12,341 bases of DNA from CAZPHI01 sp964586425 (GTDB lineage: Bacteria; Bacillota; Clostridia; Lachnospirales; Lachnospiraceae): positions 1 to 12,341 of the forward strand of contig CAZPHI010000061.1 in the NCBI GenBank assembly GCA_964586425.1. The letters run 5' to 3'. The position numbers and the translations under genes were made by a program. Positions within the stretch are counted from its first letter, which is position 1, and every line of letters begins with the position of its first letter. The notes below the pieces were generated by a model that was not told the DNA's origin, searched no databases, and saw nothing but the letters and a program-made list of their open reading frames with translations. Below, piece by piece: positions 7,293 to 12,341 of this stretch.

Positions 7293-8413
7293 ATGCGTTA
7301 GCTTTAGCTGATTTCTGGAAGAATAAAACCTTACAACCTTCAACAAGAAGTGATACTGCTAATATGAAGATTGGAATAATGAATACACAGAGAAGTCCTT
7401 CAACATTCCATGCACCAGTACCAGTAACTAATGCTTTGACATATTGTACAAAGCTTATTCCTAATTGTCCAAGTGAGGCAGCAGCCATAAAGAACATTGG
7501 AATATAGAACATATGATGTTTTTTGCCAACTGATTTCAGATATACAGCAGCAGCCATTAAAGCTGGAACTGATACAAGCTGGTTACATGCACCAAACAAT
7601 TTCCAAAGAGTTGCATAACCACCAACACAAAGTATTGCAGCAATACCAACATTAAGAATTGTTGCTACATACATATTAGATAATGCTTTACGAACGGGAT
7701 GTGCATTCTCTTCGCCAGGCTTTGCTGCGAATAATTCCTGGAAAGTGAATCGTCCAAGACGGCAACAGGTATCAAGTGAAGTTAAGCAGAATGCAGATAC
7801 AGCAAGAGAAATTATTGTGAATGCAACGCTTCCGGCTTGTTCTGAAAGTCCCATCTTAATGAAGAAACCTTCAATAGCTGATGCGAATACAGTAGCAGGT
7901 GTGCCTAATTTTTCACCTGTAACAGCATCTGTAAGTCCATTAGCAGATACTGAACCAATACAAATAAGTGCGATAACAGCAAGCACACATTCAATTAACA
8001 TTGCACCATAACCTATTAATTTAGCATTCTTCTCATTATCAAGCTGTTTTGATGTAGTACCTGAAGAAATAAGTGAATGGAATCCAGATACAGCACCACA
8101 TGCGACTGTAATGAATAATGCAGGGAATACAAAGTTACCTTTATTATCGAATGCCTGAAAAGCATGTAACTGCACAGATGGATTTGAACCAATAATACCG
8201 ATTATAGCAGCTCCAATCATAAAGTAAAGGAGGAAACTGTTAAGATAATCTCTTGCGGTAGAAGAATCCATACAGGTGTTACAGATGCAACAGCACAGTA
8301 GATGAATACAACAGCACGCCAGAATGCAACAGTACTGAATGCTCCCTGTAATGGGAACTTAAGACCTAATGCAACACAGACTGCAAGAACAACAAGGAAA
8401 AGCCATATCTGGT
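7291..8413 (-). pseudogene. cstA: Carbon starvation protein CstA family, frameshifted and 5'-truncated
   Basis: This is a polytopic membrane transporter of the CstA family (peptide or pyruvate uptake in characterised members). Reading on the minus strand, an upstream frame gives FPLQGAF, FWRAVVFIYCAVAS, VTPVWILL down to about 8259. The downstream frame then takes over with RDYLNSFLLYFMIG (from about 8253) and runs 300 residues to the TAA at 7291-7293. Family members carry a continuous VWxLLQPRDY there, so one base is missing near 8254-8260. An ATG at 8269-8271 gives a 326-residue open frame but is not a natural start. Later segments include SGFHSLISSGTTSKQ, LTSLDTCCRLGRF and several hydrophobic helices, all family features. 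Upstream, coding sense ends near 8413, where an unrelated plus-strand gene takes over; I would expect well over 100 N-terminal residues more. It is probably non-functional as written. Confidence 0.88.
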
Positions 8414-8414
8414 A

Positions 8415-9203
8415 ATGTTTCCTGAGATGATGACAGGCCGATATTTGGGTTGTGTTCTTCAGGACAAATGGTTTGATAATGCTGAGGATTTTTTGACAGG
8501 ACCAACAACTACTGTTATGAAGGAAAAATCAAAGGAATTGAATATTCATATTGTATATTCGCTTTTTGAAAAAGCAGAGGAAGAAGGAAAGACTGTATAT
8601 TACAATACATTAGGTTTGGTATCACCGATACGAGGCGTAATTGGAAAATACAGAAAGATACATATTCCGGGTGGAGATCTTAGATATAATAATGTATACG
8701 AAAAATATTATTTTAAATCAGGCAATATGGCACCTGTTTTTGAACTTGATAATGGTGCAAGAATAGCAATGATGCTTTGCTATGACAGATTATTTCCTGA
8801 ACTTTGGAGAACATATTTCCTTAAGAGAGCAGATATTATCTGTGTGGCTACATGTACAATGGGATTAAGAGCAGATATGTTTATAACAGAGCTTCAAACA
8901 AGAGCACTTGAGAGTCATTCATTTGTAATTGCACTGAACAGAGCTGGAGAGGAAATCGTGGAAGGTGAGGATTCAAAGAGAATTCATTTTGGTAAATCAC
9001 TCATAGCTAATCCGCTTGGTAATATTGTTACACAGGTCGGTGGTGAGGAATGGACATATGTCACTAGTGAACTTGATTTTGATGAGATAATATACGCAAG
9101 AGGAAGATTAAACTGGGAGAGAGACAGACATCCAGAGATGTATGCAATGGTAGCAGATACTAATGTATCAATTGATCATTGGATATTTGAAAGAGGCTTC
9201 TAA
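8415..9203 (+). CDS. Carbon-nitrogen hydrolase (nitrilase superfamily), N-terminally truncated
   Basis: This is a nitrilase-superfamily amidase that hydrolyses non-peptide C-N bonds. The catalytic triad is readable: Glu4 in FPEMM, Lys81 in KYRKIHIPGG and Cys122 in MMLCYDRLFPE. Segments such as YEKYYFKSGN and TRALESHSFVIALNR recall N-carbamoyl-amino-acid amidohydrolases, but the substrate cannot be told. The family normally has 35-45 residues before the FPE glutamate, forming the first strand and helix; here that part is missing. The frame is open upstream (YLV before MFPE), but that DNA also reads as cstA on the other strand. No ribosome site precedes the ATG at 8415, and no promoter is seen. 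The protein is therefore probably a 5'-truncated pseudogene or an assembly product, although the 262-residue frame itself is intact. Confidence 0.85.
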   Translation: MFPEMMTGRYLGCVLQDKWFDNAEDFLTGPTTTVMKEKSKELNIHIVYSLFEKAEEEGKTVYYNTLGLVSPIRGVIGKYRKIHIPGGDLRYNNVYEKYYFKSGNMAPVFELDNGARIAMMLCYDRLFPELWRTYFLKRADIICVATCTMGLRADMFITELQTRALESHSFVIALNRAGEEIVEGEDSKRIHFGKSLIANPLGNIVTQVGGEEWTYVTSELDFDEIIYARGRLNWERDRHPEMYAMVADTNVSIDHWIFERGF

Positions 9204-9244
9204 ATAATATGTATTATTTTAATATTAGCGGGAGATACTATTAT

Positions 9245-9301
9245 CTGAAAACAGTATAAACTGGAAGCGGTATAAGCTGAAAACAGTATAAACTGAAATA
9301 A
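9245..9301 (+). repeat. Three-copy 16-bp tandem repeat with internal dyads
   Basis: Unit CTGAAAACAGTATAAA occurs at 9245-9260 and identically at 9277-9292, with a diverged copy CTGGAAGCGGTATAAG between (9261-9276) and a partial fourth unit at 9293-9301. Across unit borders the sequence CAGTATAAACTG (9252-9263 and 9284-9295) is a dyad, CAGT-N4-ACTG, with copies 32 bp apart. It lies in the about 120-base gap before the ferredoxin gene. It may be an operator array or a simple slippage repeat. Confidence 0.8.
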
Positions 9302-9309
9302 CAATGCGT

Positions 9310-9314
9310 GGAGG
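9310..9314 (+). promoter_or_regulatory. Ribosome binding site setting the ferredoxin start
   Basis: GGAGG at 9310-9314 lies 8 bases before the ATG at 9323. An in-frame GTG at 9308 overlaps this site and is rejected as the start. Confidence 0.8.
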
Positions 9315-9322
9315 TAATAGTA

Positions 9323-9511
9323 ATGAAGTTTCGTGTTAATGATGCATGTATAAGCTGTGGATTGTGTGAGAGCACATGCCCGGAAGTATTCACACTTCAT
9401 GATGGAGAACAGGCAAAGGCTGTTGAAGGTGATGTAGATATTAGTGTTCTAGAAACAGCAGAGATGGCAAAAGACGGTTGTCCAGTGGATGCAATTGAAG
9501 AAGACGATTAG
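9323..9511 (+). CDS. Single-cluster [4Fe-4S] ferredoxin
   Basis: This small (62-residue) acidic soluble electron carrier shows CISCGLCESTCPEVF, with Cys9, Cys12 and Cys15, then GCPVDAIEE with Cys53. Those four cysteines are the expected ligands of one [4Fe-4S] cluster, as in the Thermotoga-type one-cluster ferredoxins. Cys19 in the STCP motif would be a fifth cysteine. In the Thermotoga protein it is disulphide-bonded to a second extra cysteine, which is absent here, so Cys19 is probably free. The partner enzyme is unknown. Promoter evidence is weak; the 16-bp tandem repeat lies directly upstream. It ends with TAG, and the promoter of the next gene overlaps its 3' end. Confidence 0.93.
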   Translation: MKFRVNDACISCGLCESTCPEVFTLHDGEQAKAVEGDVDISVLETAEMAKDGCPVDAIEEDD

Positions 9512-9523
9512 ATATGTTATAAT
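9495..9523 (+). promoter_or_regulatory. Extended -10 promoter of the LysR-type gene
   Basis: TTGAAG (9495-9500), a 17-base spacer and TATAAT (9518-9523) form a promoter, with a TG at 9515-9516 giving the extended form TGnTATAAT. The -35 lies inside the last codons of the ferredoxin gene, so the regulator can be transcribed independently of it. Transcription would begin near 9530, about 38 bases before the start codon. Confidence 0.75.
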
Positions 9524-9567
9524 TGCGTTAATTTTAATAATATAATTACTGATTGGAAAGAAATATT

Positions 9568-10476
9568 ATGACATTAATGCAATTAAAATATGTAGTTACA
9601 GCATCAGCAGAAAATTCTCTCAATGATGCATCAAAAAAGCTGTTTATCTCACAGCCCAGTCTGTCTAATGCAATTAAGTCGTTAGAAGATGAGGTAGGAA
9701 TTCAAATATTCAATAAGACAAAAACTGGAATTACGCTTACTAATGAAGGCGAAGAATTCATAGGGTATGCAAGGCAGGTCCTTGAGCAGTATGAATTACT
9801 TGATGCAAAGTATATTAGCAGAAAAGAAGAGAAAAAGAAGTTCAGTGTATCAATGCAGCATTATACATTTGCGGTAAATGCTTTTATAGAAACCATACAT
9901 CATTATGGAATGGACAGTTATGAATTCGAAGTATATGAAGATACTACACATGCTGTGCTCGAGAATGTACGCAATAGAAAATCAGAAATAGGAATTCTGT
10001 ATATGAATGAATTCAATAAGAATGTACTTGGCAAAATCCTTACTGATTATGATCTAGAGTTTCATGAATTATTTGACTGTAGTTTATATGTGTATATGTA
10101 TAAAGAACATCCACTGGCTAAGAAAAAGATACTGCAGATGGAACAACTTATGGAATATCCGTGCCTGACATTCTCGCAGGGCGAACGTAATTCATTCTAT
10201 TTTGCCGAGGAAGTCTTAAGCACCTATCCTTATAAGAAGGTAATAAAAGCAAGTGATAGGGCAACATTGCTTAATCTTATGAGAGGTGTTAATGGATATA
10301 CGATTTGTTCAGGAATTATATGTGAAGAGTTAAATGGCAATGATTACAGTGCCGTAAAGCTAAAGTCGGATGAAAAGATGACTATTGGGTATATTACAAT
10401 TAAGAACGCGAGCTTAAGTGAGATTGGATTGCGTTACGTAGAAGAAATTAAAAAGTATAAAATGAAAAGGTTATAG
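9568..10476 (+). CDS. LysR family transcriptional regulator
   Basis: This 302-residue DNA-binding regulator has the N-terminal winged helix-turn-helix in residues 4-63: MQLKYVV, ENSLNDASKKLFISQPSLSN (helix-turn-helix about 15-37), AIKSLEDEVGIQIFNKTKTG and ITLTNEGEEF. A linker helix and a substrate-binding domain (about 90-300) follow, with two Rossmann-like halves. The effector is unknown. It precedes a methionine-type importer in the same orientation, so control of that importer by sulphur or methionine status is plausible but only inference. The start at ATG 9568 is preferred over TTG 9553; the ribosome site GGAAAG (9555-9560) is weak, with 7-base spacing. The gene ends in TAG, and the stop codon is part of the terminator stem. 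Confidence 0.93.
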   Translation: MTLMQLKYVVTASAENSLNDASKKLFISQPSLSNAIKSLEDEVGIQIFNKTKTGITLTNEGEEFIGYARQVLEQYELLDAKYISRKEEKKKFSVSMQHYTFAVNAFIETIHHYGMDSYEFEVYEDTTHAVLENVRNRKSEIGILYMNEFNKNVLGKILTDYDLEFHELFDCSLYVYMYKEHPLAKKKILQMEQLMEYPCLTFSQGERNSFYFAEEVLSTYPYKKVIKASDRATLLNLMRGVNGYTICSGIICEELNGNDYSAVKLKSDEKMTIGYITIKNASLSEIGLRYVEEIKKYKMKRL

Positions 10477-10506
10477 TCTAAGACTATAACCTTTTCTGGT
10501 TTTTTT
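10465..10506 (+). terminator. Intrinsic terminator with perfect 14-bp stem overlapping the lysR stop
   Basis: AAAAGGTTATAGTC (10465-10478) is perfectly complementary to GACTATAACCTTTT (10482-10495) with a TAA loop, then seven T residues at 10500-10506. The 5' arm includes the last codons and the stop codon of the LysR-type gene. It isolates that gene from metN. The shape is near-symmetric, but A-runs after it on the minus strand are poor, so it is mainly plus-strand. Confidence 0.9.
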
Positions 10507-10510
10507 GGAT

Positions 10511-10539
10511 TAGACATAATATAAAAGCTGTTGTATAGT
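10511..10539 (+). promoter_or_regulatory. Probable promoter of metN-metI
   Basis: TAGACA (10511-10516), a 17-base spacer and TATAGT (10534-10539) make a good sigma-A-type promoter directly after the lysR terminator. The 5' leader to the metN start would be about 68 bases and contains a short dyad, AGATA-N5-TATCT (10555-10569), which could be a protein-binding site. I see no S-box or other methionine riboswitch in this leader. Confidence 0.6.
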
Positions 10540-10599
10540 CTATTAATACTTAAGAGATAGGAATTATCTTATATAGTATCTGCAGAAATATAGTCAGGT

Positions 10600-10606
10600 A
10601 AGGAGG
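10600..10606 (+). promoter_or_regulatory. Ribosome binding site setting the metN start
   Basis: AAGGAGG at 10600-10606 lies 7 bases before the ATG at 10614. The in-frame ATG at 10608 is only 1 base from it and is too close to be used. Confidence 0.85.
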
Positions 10607-10613
10607 AATGGTA

Positions 10614-11627
10614 ATGGCTCAGATCAGATTGGAGAATGTCTCAAAAACATTTTCAATTAAAGGAGAAAAAATAGAAGCTTTAAAAGATATTAATTTGGAT
10701 ATAGAGCATGGAGAGATATACGGAATAATTGGTATGTCCGGTGCTGGTAAAAGTACATTGATAAGATGTCTTAATTATCTTGAAAGACCAACATCGGGTA
10801 AGGTATATGTTGAAGATGAGGATTTGGGGGAATTGAAAGAACGGGAGCTTCGAAAGAAGCGAAGTACAATAGCGATGATATTTCAACATTTTAATCTGCT
10901 AATGCAGAAAAATGTTGTTGATAACGTAGCATTTCCACTTATATTACAGGGGATTAGTAAGAAGAAAGCAAGGGAAGAGGCTATAAAGTATCTAGACATT
11001 GTAGGACTTAAAGAAAGGTGCAAGTCATATCCAAATCAGCTTTCAGGTGGTCAGAAACAGAGAGTTGCGATAGCGAGAGCACTAGCTTCAAAACCGCATA
11101 TATTGCTTTGTGATGAAGCAACAAGCGCGCTTGACCCTAAGACAACAAAGTCGATTTTGTCGCTATTGAAAGAGATTAATAAGAAGTATGGAATTACAAT
11201 TGTGTTGATAACACATCAGATGGATGTAATTAGGGAGATATGTGACAAGGTAGCGATAATTGAAAACGGAAAGGTTGTTGAGACTGGCGATGTATCGAAT
11301 ATCTTTAGTCATCCACAGTCGAGTGCGGGAAGGCAACTTATTATTGGTGAACATGAAAGTAATACTTCAATTGATAAGCTGAATGAGAATGTAAGCTATA
11401 TTAGAATTGTATTCTCGGAAAATTCAGCATTTGAACCTGTTATCGCTAATATGATTTTGAGCCTTTTAGTTCCAATTAACATTCTAAGTGCAGATACGAA
11501 GAATGTAGGTGGAATAGCTAAAGGTGAGATGATATTGGGTGTTGAAACAAAATCAAAATCAAAGGTTGAGGATTATCTGATTAGTAAAGGACTAGAAGTA
11601 GAGGAGGTGGTTCTGAATGTGGAGTAA
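10614..11627 (+). CDS. metN: Methionine ABC importer ATP-binding protein
   Basis: This 337-residue ABC ATPase powers a D/L-methionine-type uptake system on the cytoplasmic side of the membrane. Walker A is GMSGAGKST (40-48), the Q-loop is Gln91 in IFQHFNLL, the signature is LSGGQKQR (143-150), Walker B is LLCDE (164-168) followed by ATSALDP, and the switch His201 is in ITHQMD. Residues about 260-337 form a C-terminal ferredoxin-like NIL domain (SYIRIVFSEN, then GGIAKGEMILGVE). In the E. coli relative this domain senses methionine and inhibits transport. NIL plus the MetI neighbour supports MetN over other amino-acid ATPases. The gene overlaps metI by 11 bases. Confidence 0.95.
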   Translation: MAQIRLENVSKTFSIKGEKIEALKDINLDIEHGEIYGIIGMSGAGKSTLIRCLNYLERPTSGKVYVEDEDLGELKERELRKKRSTIAMIFQHFNLLMQKNVVDNVAFPLILQGISKKKAREEAIKYLDIVGLKERCKSYPNQLSGGQKQRVAIARALASKPHILLCDEATSALDPKTTKSILSLLKEINKKYGITIVLITHQMDVIREICDKVAIIENGKVVETGDVSNIFSHPQSSAGRQLIIGEHESNTSIDKLNENVSYIRIVFSENSAFEPVIANMILSLLVPINILSADTKNVGGIAKGEMILGVETKSKSKVEDYLISKGLEVEEVVLNVE

Positions 11628-12282
11628 AGCAATTACAGATATGATAATTCAGGGAATAGGTGAAACTTTATATATGACGGTACTTGCAACATTATTTGGA
11701 TATGTTATCGGACTGCCTATAGGTACAGCTCTTGCTGTAACTGCTAAGAATGGAATTAAGCCGAATCTTATTATTAATAAGGTCCTTGATATTCTGGTTA
11801 ATATTTTTAGAAGTATTCCATTCCTGATTCTTTTAATTTTATTAATTCCGCTTACAAGAATGCTGGTTGGCAAAAGTTATGGCTCAACAGCAACAATAGT
11901 TCCGCTTGTGGTGGCAGCAGCACCATTTATCGCAAGACTTGTGGAATCATCAATTATGGAAGTTGATAAAGGTGTAATTGAGGCCGCAAGGTCGATGGGG
12001 GCAACAACATTAACCATTATTATAAAGGTGTTATTTGTTGAGGCAAAGACATCAATGATTACAGGCGCAACAATAGCACTTGGTACGATTCTTGGATACT
12101 CGGCAATGGCAGGAACAATCGGAGGTGGCGGACTGGGAGATATAGCTATAAGGTATGGCTATTATCGATATCAGGAGGACATTATGATTGTAACAGTTAT
12201 ATTATTGATAGTTCTGGTTCAGTTTTTCCAGATAACAGGAAGCAGATTAGCAGCCAGATTAGATCATAGAAAAAATAAATAA
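11617..12282 (+). CDS. metI: Methionine ABC importer permease
   Basis: This 221-residue integral membrane permease forms the channel with MetN. It has about five hydrophobic segments (around residues 15-40, 50-80, 90-108, 140-160 and 185-210). The cytoplasmic EAA loop EAARSMGATTLTIIIKVLF (about 121-139) docks on the ATPase. The motif GYSAMAGTIGGGGLGDIAIR is typical of MetI. The start lies inside metN; AGGAGG (11602-11607) is 9 bases upstream of the ATG. Family operons usually continue with metQ, a substrate-binding lipoprotein, but only 59 bases remain after the stop and they do not look coding. No terminator follows within the window. Confidence 0.95.
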   Translation: MWSKAITDMIIQGIGETLYMTVLATLFGYVIGLPIGTALAVTAKNGIKPNLIINKVLDILVNIFRSIPFLILLILLIPLTRMLVGKSYGSTATIVPLVVAAAPFIARLVESSIMEVDKGVIEAARSMGATTLTIIIKVLFVEAKTSMITGATIALGTILGYSAMAGTIGGGGLGDIAIRYGYYRYQEDIMIVTVILLIVLVQFFQITGSRLAARLDHRKNK

Positions 12283-12289
12283 AAATGGT

Positions 12290-12341
12290 AGTGTCAAATA
12301 AGTTATGAGAAAACTTAGTCAAAAAAATAGGCTCAAACGAA
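12290..12341 (+). mobile_element. Possible insertion-sequence end (unconfirmed)
   Basis: Eight bases after the metI stop the sequence begins GTAGTGTCAAATAAGTTATG and continues with A-rich non-coding DNA to the window edge. GTGTCAAxTAAGTTxTGAGAAAA-like ends are reminiscent of terminal repeats of IS elements carrying mutator-type (IS256 family) transposases, by memory only. The other end and a transposase would lie outside the window, so this remains a weak call. Confidence 0.25.

Noticed and set aside
7265..8011. Plus-strand frames opposite cstA
   Set aside because: They are antisense to recognisable CstA coding sequence and show no family features.
9245..9301. CRISPR-like array
   Set aside because: Units are 16 bp, directly adjacent and without spacers; there are no cas genes.
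9200..9400. 66-codon minus-strand frame over the tandem repeat and ferredoxin start
   Set aside because: It overlaps a clear ferredoxin gene and repeat DNA; composition is random-like.
10507..10607. SAM (S-box) or other methionine riboswitch before metN
   Set aside because: The leader is too short, lacks the conserved S-box core and has no terminator of its own.

Overview
This window looks like the chromosome of a low-GC Gram-positive anaerobe. Class Clostridia is likely and a Lachnospiraceae-type organism is my best guess. The reasons are AT-rich DNA, strong AGGAGG/GGAGG ribosome sites, a T-box leader on an amino-acid operon, a small single-cluster ferredoxin, and the style of the protein sequences. 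The taxonomic call is inference from protein flavour, not from a marker gene.

Layout. Positions 1-420 hold decayed remnants: a receiver-domain tail, then a fragment resembling the C-terminus of an acid-phosphatase-type protein. A clear promoter (473-501) follows, and then a tryptophan T-box riboswitch (about 509-819) with a UGG specifier codon and an intrinsic terminator. It controls a complete trp operon in the order trpE-G-D-C-F-B-A (847-7227). The genes are tightly packed, with overlaps at E/G, C/F and B/A. The operon makes tryptophan from chorismate, but trpE is interrupted by an in-frame TAG at the linker between its two domains. A hairpin terminator at 7242-7292 separates the operon from a convergent carbon-starvation (cstA-type) gene on the minus strand. 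That gene is frameshifted and has lost its N-terminus. It abuts, head to head, a plus-strand carbon-nitrogen hydrolase that has also lost its N-terminus. Both 5' ends and any shared promoter region are missing at one junction near 8400-8415.

After a 16-bp tandem repeat come a one-cluster ferredoxin, a LysR-type regulator with its own extended -10 promoter and a perfect 14-bp terminator stem, and metN-metI, the ATPase and permease of a methionine-type ABC importer. The binding protein metQ is not in the window. The last about 50 bases after metI resemble the end of an insertion sequence, at low confidence.

The main point is not a new system. An ordinary T-box-controlled trp operon sits among several gene-breaking events: the trpE amber, the cstA frameshift, the double truncation junction and the decayed left edge. 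These are either real gene decay or sequence/assembly faults. I see no sign of a previously undescribed defence or mobile system here.
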